From positions 186,001 to 250,000 of the forward strand of contig BCWJ01000004.1 of assembly GCA_001592145.1 (NCBI GenBank): a DNA stretch of 64,000 bases, in the 5' to 3' direction. Numbering within the stretch: the stretch's first letter is position 1; each line of letters starts with the position of its first letter. The stretch comes from Xylanimicrobium pachnodae JCM 13526 = NBRC 107786 (GTDB lineage Bacteria; Actinomycetota; Actinomycetes; Actinomycetales; Cellulomonadaceae). Positions 26,457 to 33,927 of this stretch are shown in pieces. Below the pieces are notes generated by a model that saw nothing but the letters and a program-made list of their open reading frames with translations, did no database searches and was not told the origin of the DNA. The position numbers and the translations under genes were made by a program.

Positions 26457-27644
26457 ATGTCGATCGCATCTCGCCCCGCTCCCGGCCCAGCGCACCGTCC
26501 CACCAGCATCTCCAGCGTCCGGCACGCCACCCGCGAGGTGCTGGCACCCGGGCTCCTGCGCGAGGCGGCCCGCGCACGACAGGCCGCGCCGCCGGTGGTG
26601 TTCGCGCTGCGTGTGGGTCTCATCGCCGGAGTCTGCCTGGCCGTCCCCGCCGCGACGGGGCATCGCGAGCTGGCCACGTTCGCGGCCCTCGGCTCCCTGA
26701 CCACGCTGTACGGCCGTGGCCCGTACCGTCGACGCGGCCCGATGCTCGCGCTGGCGGGAGCGCTGATGGTGGGCTCGATCGGCCTGTTCACGCTCATCGA
26801 GGCCGCCGGTGCGCCCGCGTTCGCCGGGTTCGTCCTGGTCGCGGTGCTGGCGGCCGGGATCTCCGGGCTGATCGTGCTGCTGCGCGCCGGCGCTCCGGGG
26901 GCGACCATCATCGTGTTCGGGGCCGGTGCGGGACTCGCGGGATCGCCCACGCTGGACGACGTCGTACCACGCACGATCGCGGCGGCGGGCGGCGCGCTGC
27001 TCGCGTGGCTGGGCTGCATGGCCGGGGCGGTCGTGAGGCGCCGACTGCGGAACGCCGTCACGGCGACGGGCGAGACCCCGCTCACCCTGCGGGCGCAGGC
27101 CCGGGCCTCGTGGCCCACCGAGGACTGGCGGCTCGCGGTGACGAGGGTGCTCGCTGCCTCGCTGGCGGCCTCGGCGGTGGGTGTGGCGCTCGGGCTGCAG
27201 CACACGGCGTGGGCCGTCATGGGCGCCACGGCCGTCCTGCACGGCGCCACGACCCGTCACGTCGCGGTACGCGCCGTGCAGCGTGCCGCCGGCACCGCCG
27301 CCGGGGCGCTCCTGATCGCCTACCCGCTGCTGTCAGCTCCCGTGGGCTTCTGGGGGCGAGCCGCCGTCATCATGGTGCTCCAGGCGGTCACGGAGCTGGT
27401 CATCGTGCGGCACTACGGCCTGGCCCAGCTGACGATCACCCCGATGGCGCTGCTCATGGTGACGCTCGGGCAGCCCGTCGCGGCGGGCGACCTGACGGTG
27501 GACCGCGCCGCCCAGACCGCGATCGGCGCCGCGGCGGGGCTGCTGGCCGCGGTCGCCATCCACCACTGCCGCCCGTTCCGGCGATCCCACCACGCCGGGC
27601 AGGGGTGGGTCACGCCCGGCCCAGCGGCAGCTCCCGCGGACTGA
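26457..27644 (+). CDS. FUSC-family (aromatic acid exporter-like) membrane protein
   Basis: 395 residues with two sets of hydrophobic helices. The first ~170 residues hold about five (FALRVGLIAGVCLAVPAATG, LALAGALMVGSIGLFTLIEA), and a second set sits around 250-370 (GALLIAYPLLSAPVGFWGRA). The repeated string ATFAALGSLTTLYGRGPYRR and the later WAVMGATAVLHGATTRHVAV match FUSC/YccS-type proteins, which include p-hydroxybenzoic acid efflux components. A TAGACT box lies 12 bases before the ATG, so the transcript probably has a very short leader. The 3' end overlaps the tetR 3' end by 35 bases on the opposite strand. Confidence 0.82.
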   Translation: MSIASRPAPGPAHRPTSISSVRHATREVLAPGLLREAARARQAAPPVVFALRVGLIAGVCLAVPAATGHRELATFAALGSLTTLYGRGPYRRRGPMLALAGALMVGSIGLFTLIEAAGAPAFAGFVLVAVLAAGISGLIVLLRAGAPGATIIVFGAGAGLAGSPTLDDVVPRTIAAAGGALLAWLGCMAGAVVRRRLRNAVTATGETPLTLRAQARASWPTEDWRLAVTRVLAASLAASAVGVALGLQHTAWAVMGATAVLHGATTRHVAVRAVQRAAGTAAGALLIAYPLLSAPVGFWGRAAVIMVLQAVTELVIVRHYGLAQLTITPMALLMVTLGQPVAAGDLTVDRAAQTAIGAAAGLLAAVAIHHCRPFRRSHHAGQGWVTPGPAAAPAD

Positions 27645-28248
27645 GCACCTGCGCGACGATCGCCTCGATCGCGAACTCGCTGGCCTCCGCCAGGTCGACC
27701 GCCGCGGGGTCGAGCAGCCACTGCACCTGGAGCCCGTCCATGACGGCGAGGATCGAGGCGGCGGCCTTGTCGATCGTGTCGGGCTCGTTGATCCCTTGCT
27801 CCTGGCACATGACGCGGAACGCGCGCGCCACCTCGCCGCGCAGGGTGGCGTATCGGCTCTCGAAGAACGCGCGTGCCGGGTGGTCGTCGGTGACGGACTC
27901 CGCGGACAGCACCACGAAGGCCTGCACGATCCCGGCGCGCTGCGCGTTGAGGAAGGCGGTGCGCACCAGGTGGCGGAACAGCTCGGCACCGCCGGGGATG
28001 TGATGGTCCGGCAGGTCGGCGACGTCGCTGCGGTCGCGGTACTCCAGCACCTCCATGAGCAGCGCGTCCTTGGACCCGAAGTGGTGCAGGATCCCCGCGT
28101 GGGTCATGCCCACCTGGTCCGCGATCTCCGTGAGCGAGCCCTTGTGATAGCCCTTGGCGCCGAAAGTAGCCACCGCTGCCTTGAGGATCTCTTCGCGCCG
28201 AGCGCGCGTCTGCGGACGGGGCGCACGCCCTGACCTGCCCGTTTCCAT
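27610..28248 (-). CDS. TetR/AcrR family transcriptional regulator
   Basis: 212 residues. The N-terminal HTH is clear: RREEILKAAVATFGAKGYHK, then LTEIADQVGMTHAGILHHFG, SKDALLMEVLEYRD. The C-terminal ligand domain is helical and ends LPLGRA. It is divergent from the transporter/beta-glucosidase operon starting at 28435, and a palindrome in the shared 186-base gap is a plausible operator. The simplest reading is local control of sugar uptake, and the ligand could be the imported oligosaccharide, though TetR control of such operons is less common than LacI control. Its 3' end runs 35 bases into the FUSC gene. Confidence 0.92.
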   Translation of the reverse strand: METGRSGRAPRPQTRARREEILKAAVATFGAKGYHKGSLTEIADQVGMTHAGILHHFGSKDALLMEVLEYRDRSDVADLPDHHIPGGAELFRHLVRTAFLNAQRAGIVQAFVVLSAESVTDDHPARAFFESRYATLRGEVARAFRVMCQEQGINEPDTIDKAAASILAVMDGLQVQWLLDPAAVDLAEASEFAIEAIVAQVLSPRELPLGRA

Positions 28249-28338
28249 GAATCACTTCCCCTTGTCGTGCCCATTCAACCGCACCGTCGCCGCGTTGTTG
28301 CCGAACTGTAACCGCGGTATGGCGCGATCTGCTTCACA

Positions 28339-28360
28339 GGTTACTTACCGGACGGTAACC
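28339..28360. promoter_or_regulatory. Putative TetR operator
   Basis: TTACCG (28345-28350) and CGGTAA (28353-28358) form a perfect 6+2+6 inverted repeat, nested in a longer GGTTAC...GTAACC arrangement (28339-28360). It lies in the divergent gap, 75 bases before the binding-protein start and 90 bases before tetR. Size and symmetry suit a TetR dimer. Confidence 0.55.
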
Positions 28361-28434
28361 TCCTGGCACGCGCACTCGACGACGAGGGCCACCCAGGGCG
28401 GGTGGGGCGCAGGAACATCGATGAGGAGTTTCAC

Positions 28435-30123
28435 ATGAGGTCGAAGATCACGGCCACGGTGGCCATCAGCGCCGTCGCCGCCCTCCTCCTGACCGCGTGC
28501 GGCGGGGGCGGCGACGACGACGCGGCAGGCGACGGAGGAGCCCAGGGATCCACGCCCACCGCGGGCGCCCCGCTCACGATCGCCAAGCCCGACGGCGCCA
28601 TCGCCACCGAGTCGAACAACCCGTGGCTGGGCGACTCGTCCGCCAACAAGCTCGGCTACAAGAACGTGCTGTTCGAGCCGCTCGCGTTCGTCAACCCGGT
28701 GGGCAAGAACGAGACGACGCCCATGCTCGCCGAGAAGATCGAGTGGAACGACGACTACACCCAGGTGCGCCTGACCCCGCGCGCCGGGGTGAAGTGGAAC
28801 GACGGCGAGGACTTCACGGCCGACGACATCGTCTTCACGTTCACCCTGATCAAGAACACCCCGGCCCTCGACACGGGCAACCTGCAGCTCACCGACATCG
28901 CCAAGGACGGCGACGACGTCGTCCTGACCTTCGCGGAGTCGAAGTTCGTCAAGCAGGCGCAGGTGCTGCACATCGACATCGTCCCCGAGCACATCTGGAA
29001 GGACGTCGAGGACCCGACGACGTTCACCAACGAGGGCGACCCGGTGGGCACCGGCCCGTACGTGCTCGACAGCTTCACCAGCCAGTCCGTGACCATGACG
29101 GCGCGTGACGACTACTGGGGCGGCGACCTCGCCGTGCCCACGCTGTACTACGTCTCGTACAACGACAACACCGCGCTGACCACCGCGCTCGCCAACGGCG
29201 ACGCCGACTGGGCGCAGGCCTTCATCTCCAACATCGACAGCGCCTACCTGGACAAGGACCCGGAGCACAACGTGTTCTGGGCGGCCAACGTCATGGCCCC
29301 CGACGTGCTGTTCGTCAACCACCAGAAGAAGCCGTTCAACGACCTCGCCTTCCGCAAGGCCGTGAACATGGTGATCGACCGCCCGTCACACACCGAGATC
29401 GCCCGGGAGAACGCCGGCCCGGTGCTCACCTCCGTCACCGGCCTGCCCCTGCCCGTCGGCGAGCAGTACATCGCCCCCGAGTACAAGGACGCCGAGTTCT
29501 CGATCGACGTCGACGGCGCCCGCGCCGTCCTGGAGGACGCCGGGTACACGTGGAACGGTGACAAGCTGATCGACCCCGACGGCGAGCCCGTCGCGTTCAC
29601 GCTCCAGGTCCCCCAGGGCTGGAACGACTACGTCACCGGCATCAGCCTCATCGCCGACCAGGTCACCAAGACCCTGGGCGCCGACGCCCAGGTGGCCACC
29701 CCCGACGTCGACACCTGGTGGGCGGCCAAGCGCACGGGTGACTTCGACGCGATCATGCACTGGACCGACGCCGGCACGACGCCGTACGACCTGTACTCCG
29801 ACACGATGGACGGCCGCTGGCTGCTCGCCGGCGACGAGGTCGACTTCAACTTCGGCCGGTACACCAACGACGAGGCCACCTCGCTGCTGAACACCTACGC
29901 GACGTCCTCCAGCGACGAGGAGCGCACGGACGCCCTCCAGAAGGTCCAGAAGATCTTCGTCGAGGACGTCCCGGTCATCCCCGTCGGCACGCACCCCGTC
30001 CTGGCCGAGTACAACACCCGCAACTACGTCGGGTGGCCCAACGAGGACGACCAGTACGCGACGGCCGACCCGCTGCAGGTGTCCGTCCCGCTGATCCTGA
30101 CGAAGCTCAAGCCCGCGAGCTGA
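28435..30123 (+). CDS. Extracellular solute-binding lipoprotein, family 5, of an oligosaccharide-type importer
   Basis: 562 residues. The ATG at 28435 has GAGGAG upstream and opens a lipoprotein signal (MRSKITATVAISAVAALLL) with lipobox LTAC, followed by an Asp/Gly-rich linker. The SBP_bac_5 fold is evident: TPRAGVKWNDGEDFTADDIV, EGDPVGTGPYVLDSF, FNDLAFRKAVNMVIDRPSHT, QVPQGWNDYVTGISLIADQV. This family is named for peptides. Homologues whose operons contain glycoside hydrolases bind cello-, xylo- or manno-oligosaccharides, and the beta-glucosidase ending this operon favours that reading. A palindromic repeat separates it from the ATPase genes, which may lower downstream expression relative to the binding protein. 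Confidence 0.92.
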   Translation: MRSKITATVAISAVAALLLTACGGGGDDDAAGDGGAQGSTPTAGAPLTIAKPDGAIATESNNPWLGDSSANKLGYKNVLFEPLAFVNPVGKNETTPMLAEKIEWNDDYTQVRLTPRAGVKWNDGEDFTADDIVFTFTLIKNTPALDTGNLQLTDIAKDGDDVVLTFAESKFVKQAQVLHIDIVPEHIWKDVEDPTTFTNEGDPVGTGPYVLDSFTSQSVTMTARDDYWGGDLAVPTLYYVSYNDNTALTTALANGDADWAQAFISNIDSAYLDKDPEHNVFWAANVMAPDVLFVNHQKKPFNDLAFRKAVNMVIDRPSHTEIARENAGPVLTSVTGLPLPVGEQYIAPEYKDAEFSIDVDGARAVLEDAGYTWNGDKLIDPDGEPVAFTLQVPQGWNDYVTGISLIADQVTKTLGADAQVATPDVDTWWAAKRTGDFDAIMHWTDAGTTPYDLYSDTMDGRWLLAGDEVDFNFGRYTNDEATSLLNTYATSSSDEERTDALQKVQKIFVEDVPVIPVGTHPVLAEYNTRNYVGWPNEDDQYATADPLQVSVPLILTKLKPAS

Positions 30124-30139
30124 GCCACTCCCCTGTTGG

Positions 30140-30204
30140 TGGTTGAGCCTGTCGAGACCACGCCCCCCGTGCGACATCGGGGGTGGTCTCGACAGGCTCG
30201 ACCG
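30140..30204. repeat. Dispersed palindromic element, full copy
   Basis: Left arm 30140-30160 and right arm 30184-30204 share the GGTTGAGCCTGTCGAGACC core (one transition in the right arm), with a 23-base loop that itself contains a short G/C hairpin. It sits between the binding-protein stop and the first ATPase gene of the same operon, so it may act as an attenuator rather than a full terminator. Confidence 0.9.
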
Positions 30205-30249
30205 TCGTGCGGCCTGCGGGCCGTCGACCCGAGGAACGGAACACCCCCT

Positions 30250-31098
30250 GTGACCAGTGAGAACGTGCTCACGGTCCGTGACTTCAGCGTCGTGTACGAC
30301 GTCGACCCGCCCGTGGAGGCGGTCGTGGACGTGTCGCTCGACCTGAGGCGCGGCGAGATCCTGGGCCTGGCCGGCGAGTCCGGCTGCGGCAAGACGACCC
30401 TGGCGTACGGCATCCAGCGCCTGCTCAAGCCGCCGGCCGCCATCACGTCGGGCAGCGTGACCTTCCACGACGAGTCCGGCACCAGCACCGAGCTGCTCGA
30501 CCTCGGCAACGCCGAGTTCCAGCGCTTCCGGTGGGACAAGATCTCGATGGTGTTCCAGGGGGCGATGAACGCGCTCAACCCGGTGCTGTCGATCGGCAAG
30601 CAGCTCGCGGACGTCTTCGAGACGCACCGCCCCCGCATGACCCGCGAGGAGCGCACCGCCGAGTGCGCGCAGCTCCTCGACATCGTCGGCGTCGGGCGTG
30701 ACCGCCTGCGCTCCTACCCGCACGAGCTCTCGGGCGGCATGCGCCAGCGCGTCATGATCGCCATGGCGCTCGCGCTGCGGCCCCAGCTCATGGTCATGGA
30801 CGAGCCGACGACGGCGCTCGACGTGCTGGTGCAGCGCGAGATCCTGTTGCAGATCTCCGACCTGCGCGAGGAGTTCGGCTTCTCCGTCGTCTTCATCACG
30901 CACGACCTGCCCCTGCTCCTGGAGATCTCCGACCGCATCGCGGTGATGCGAGCCGGCCGCCTGGTCGAGGTGGACACGGCGTCGAACATCTACCACCACG
31001 CGCAGCACGAGTACACGCGCACGCTGCTGGGCTCCTTCCCGAGCCTGACGGGCGACCGTGGCAAGTTCCTGCGCGCCGGAGAGGAGGGGGCGGCATGA
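30250..31098 (+). CDS. ABC transporter ATP-binding protein, OppD/DppD type
   Basis: 282 residues. Walker A GESGCGKTTLAYGIQRLL, a Q-loop in SMVFQGAMNALNP, signature LSGGMRQRVMIAMALAL, Walker B LMVMDEPTTALDVLVQ and H-loop FITHDL are intact. The Q-loop MVFQGAMNALNPV and the linker after the second ATPase half are DppD-like. The GTG at 30250 is chosen because the longer frame begins inside the palindromic element and has no conserved residues. It ends in ATGA, overlapping the start of the second ATPase. Confidence 0.92.
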   Translation: MTSENVLTVRDFSVVYDVDPPVEAVVDVSLDLRRGEILGLAGESGCGKTTLAYGIQRLLKPPAAITSGSVTFHDESGTSTELLDLGNAEFQRFRWDKISMVFQGAMNALNPVLSIGKQLADVFETHRPRMTREERTAECAQLLDIVGVGRDRLRSYPHELSGGMRQRVMIAMALALRPQLMVMDEPTTALDVLVQREILLQISDLREEFGFSVVFITHDLPLLLEISDRIAVMRAGRLVEVDTASNIYHHAQHEYTRTLLGSFPSLTGDRGKFLRAGEEGAA

Positions 31099-31886
31099 GC
31101 ACTCTTGAGCTGAAGGGGGTGTCCAAGCGGTACCGCGTGCGCGGCAGCGGCACCATGCTCGCGCTCGACGACGTCGACGTGACCATCACCTCGGGCCGCA
31201 CCCTCGCCCTGGTCGGCCAGTCCGGGTCGGGCAAGTCGACGATCGCGAAGATCATCACGCAGCTCGAACGGGCCACCTCGGGTGAGGTGCTCCTGGACGG
31301 CGCGCCGATCCCCCGCCGCGGGGCAGCGCTGCGCCGGTACCGCCAGCAGGTGCGCATGGTGTTCCAGGACCCGTTCGCGTCGCTCAACCCGTACCACTCC
31401 ATCCGCCACCACCTGGAGCGCCCCCTGCGCCTGGACAAGGTGGTGCCCCGCGCTCAGATCGAGGCGGAGGTGGTGCGGCTTCTCGACCTGGTGCGCCTGG
31501 ACCCGGGCGCCACGATCGACCGGCGCCCGCACGAGCTGTCAGGTGGCCAGCGCCAGCGCGTCGCCATCGCCCGCGCGATCGCCTCGCGGCCCTCCCTGCT
31601 GGTGGCCGACGAGCCCGTGTCGATGCTCGACGTCTCGATCCGCCTGGGCGTGCTCAACCTGCTCGCGGACCTGCAGCGCTCCCAGAACCTGGGCGTCCTG
31701 TACATCACCCACGACCTGGCCACGGCCCGCCACTTCTCGGACGAGATCATGGTGCTCAACCACGGCCGCGTCGTCGAGCAGGGACCGTCCGACGACGTCA
31801 TCCTCAACCCGCAGCACGAGTACACCCGGGCGCTGCTGGCCGCCTCCCCCGATCCCGACAAGCACTTCGAGGGGGCCGCACGATGA
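31095..31886 (+). CDS. ABC transporter ATP-binding protein, OppF/DppF type
   Basis: 263 residues. Walker A VGQSGSGKSTIAKIITQLER, Q-loop MVFQDPFASLNPYHSIRHHL, signature LSGGQRQRVAIARAI, Walker B LLVADEPVSMLDVSIRLGVL and H-loop YITHDLATARHF are intact. It pairs with the preceding ATPase to form the asymmetric nucleotide-binding dimer usual for Opp systems. Start and stop overlap both neighbours as ATGA, indicating strict stoichiometric coupling. C-terminal residues (HEYTRALLAASPDPDKHF) are typical of oligopeptide-type ATPases. Confidence 0.92.
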   Translation: MSTLELKGVSKRYRVRGSGTMLALDDVDVTITSGRTLALVGQSGSGKSTIAKIITQLERATSGEVLLDGAPIPRRGAALRRYRQQVRMVFQDPFASLNPYHSIRHHLERPLRLDKVVPRAQIEAEVVRLLDLVRLDPGATIDRRPHELSGGQRQRVAIARAIASRPSLLVADEPVSMLDVSIRLGVLNLLADLQRSQNLGVLYITHDLATARHFSDEIMVLNHGRVVEQGPSDDVILNPQHEYTRALLAASPDPDKHFEGAAR

Positions 31887-32875
31887 ACACGCTGCGCTTC
31901 TTCGCACGCCGCGCCGCGTTCTACCTGTTCACGGCGTGGGCGGCGATCACCATCAACTTCTTCCTGCCGCGCTTCATGAAGGGCGACCCCGTCCAGGCGT
32001 ACCTGGGACGCCACCGCGGCAACGTCACCCCCGAGGCGATCGACTCGCTGCGCATCCTGTTCGGCCTCAACTCGGACCGGTCGCTGCTGCAGCAGTACGT
32101 CGACTACTGGGGCCTGATGTTCTCGGGCGATCTGGGCCGCTCCTTCTCCCGCGGCCTGGCGCCCGTGACCGACGTCATCGCCTCGGCCCTGCCGTGGACC
32201 GTCGGGCTCGTCGGGATCGCGACGATCCTCAGCTTCGTCATCGGCACCCTGCTGGGCTCCCTCATCGGCTGGTACCGCGGCTCGCGGGCCGACGTGCTGG
32301 TCCCCATCACCACGTTCTTCTCCACCGTCCCGTACTTCTGGATGGGCCTGATCGCCATCGCCGTCTTCGCGACCGGACTGGGCTGGTTCCCGGCGTCGCA
32401 CGCCTACGGTCGCGGGTCCGCGCCGTCGTGGGACCCGGCGTTCATCCTCGAGGTGATCCAGCACGGCACGCTGCCCGCACTGACCATCGTCATCGCCTCG
32501 CTGGGCGGCTGGATCCTCGGGATGCGCAACATGATGGTCACCATCCTCGACGAGGACTACGTGACGGTCGCCCAGGCCAAGGGGCTTCCTGCCCGCCGGG
32601 TCCTGGCCCGCTACGCGGCCCGCAACGCGGTGCTCCCCCAGATCCAGAGCTTCGCGCTGTCCCTCGGGTTCATCGTGGGCGGCACCCTGGTCATGGAGCT
32701 CGTGTTCTCCTACCCCGGGGTCGGCATGCTGCTGCTGGATGCCACCAGCGCCAAGGACTACCCGCTCATGCAGGGGCTGTTCCTGGTCATCACCCTCACC
32801 GTGCTCATCGCGAACATCCTGGCCGACGTCGCCTATGCGATCCTCGACCCGCGCACGCGCCAGATGGAGGCCTGA
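31883..32875 (+). CDS. ABC transporter permease, OppB/DppB type
   Basis: 330 residues. The first helix lies in FFARRAAFYLFTAWAAITIN. A periplasmic loop with LRILFGLNSDRSLLQQYVDY follows, then the permease core with the EAA motif VAQAKGLPARRVLARYAARN and C-terminal VAYAILDPRTRQMEA. Length is slightly longer than the peptide-type permease at the start of the window, consistent with a paralogue of different specificity. It overlaps the preceding ATPase gene (ATGA) and is followed 5 bases later by the second permease. Confidence 0.92.
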   Translation: MNTLRFFARRAAFYLFTAWAAITINFFLPRFMKGDPVQAYLGRHRGNVTPEAIDSLRILFGLNSDRSLLQQYVDYWGLMFSGDLGRSFSRGLAPVTDVIASALPWTVGLVGIATILSFVIGTLLGSLIGWYRGSRADVLVPITTFFSTVPYFWMGLIAIAVFATGLGWFPASHAYGRGSAPSWDPAFILEVIQHGTLPALTIVIASLGGWILGMRNMMVTILDEDYVTVAQAKGLPARRVLARYAARNAVLPQIQSFALSLGFIVGGTLVMELVFSYPGVGMLLLDATSAKDYPLMQGLFLVITLTVLIANILADVAYAILDPRTRQMEA

Positions 32876-32880
32876 TCCCC

Positions 32881-33927
32881 ATGACCGCAACCATCACCTC
32901 CGAGGCCACCGCCGCCGCCCCCACCCCCGCGCCGACGCGCAAGGGCTGGGCAAGCGCGTTCTCGATGTTCCGCAACGGCAAGTCCATCACCGGACTGGTG
33001 ATCCTGGGCATCTTCGTGCTCATGGCCGTGTTCGCCCCGCTCATCGCCCCGTTCGAGCCGTTGGCGAAGGACTTCCGCGCGCTGCGCCAGCCGCCGTCGG
33101 GCACGCACTGGCTGGGCACCACCCACATGGGCGAGGACGTGTTCAGCCAGATCGTGTACGGCACGCGCGGCGTGCTGATCGTCGGCTTCGCCGCCGGCAT
33201 CGTGGCCACGATCATCGCGGTCGCCGTCGGCGTCACGGCCGGGTACATCGCCGGCTGGAAGTCGGAGTCGCTGTCCGCGCTGACGAACGTGTTCCTGGTG
33301 ATCCCGGGCCTGCCGTTGATGATCATCATCACCTCGCAGTCCGACAACCCGTCGCTGTTCCTCGTGGCCGGCGTGCTCGCCGTGACCGGGTGGGCGTGGG
33401 GTGGGCGCGTGCTGCGCGCCCAGACCATGTCGCTGCGCAACCGCGACTTCATCCAGGCCGCCCGGGCCAACGGTGAGCCGCTGTGGCGGATCATCACCGT
33501 GGAGATGCTGCCCAACCTCATGGCCATCATCGCGTCCTCGTTCGTGGGCACCGTGACGGCGGCCGTGCTGGGCCTGACCACGCTCGCGTTCATCGGCGTC
33601 ATCCCCATCACCAACCTCAACTGGGGCACGATCCTGTTCTGGGCGCAGCAGAACGGCGCCTTCCCCGACTTCTGGTGGTGGTACATCCCCGCCGGTCTGG
33701 CCATCGCCCTGCTCGGCGTCGCGCTCTCGCTGATCAACTTCGGCATCGACGAGTACGTCAACCCCCGCCTGCGCTCCGCGGGCGAGCGCGCCCGCGCCCT
33801 GCGCAAGCGCGGCATCAAGACCACCTCAGCCGTCACCACCGTGCGGCGCACGACGTCGGACCCGGCGCGGCGCACGACGTCGGACCCGGCGCCCCGCACC
33901 ACCCCCTCACCGAAGGACCACGTATGA
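32881..33927 (+). CDS. ABC transporter permease, OppC/DppC type
   Basis: 348 residues with five or six helices. The family string PPSGTHWLGTTHMGEDVFSQ follows the first helix, and the EAA loop is FIQAARANGEPLWRIITVEM. The C-terminus is unusually long after the last helix: a basic ~50-residue tail containing RRTTSDPA twice, produced by a perfect 24-base tandem duplication (33844-33891). The stop codon overlaps the beta-glucosidase ATG (ATGA), tying transport to hydrolysis. Confidence 0.91.
   Translation: MTATITSEATAAAPTPAPTRKGWASAFSMFRNGKSITGLVILGIFVLMAVFAPLIAPFEPLAKDFRALRQPPSGTHWLGTTHMGEDVFSQIVYGTRGVLIVGFAAGIVATIIAVAVGVTAGYIAGWKSESLSALTNVFLVIPGLPLMIIITSQSDNPSLFLVAGVLAVTGWAWGGRVLRAQTMSLRNRDFIQAARANGEPLWRIITVEMLPNLMAIIASSFVGTVTAAVLGLTTLAFIGVIPITNLNWGTILFWAQQNGAFPDFWWWYIPAGLAIALLGVALSLINFGIDEYVNPRLRSAGERARALRKRGIKTTSAVTTVRRTTSDPARRTTSDPAPRTTPSPKDHV
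33844..33891 (+). repeat. 24-base perfect tandem duplication inside permease tail
   Basis: Two identical 24-base units, 33844-33867 and 33868-33891, encode RRTTSDPA twice in the cytoplasmic C-terminal tail. The duplication is in frame and falls outside the conserved permease fold, so it is probably neutral slippage. Confidence 0.85.

Noticed and set aside
30136-30249. N-terminal extension of the OppD-type ATPase beginning VVEPVETT
   Set aside because: It is a translation of the palindromic element; the family N-terminus begins at GTG 30250.
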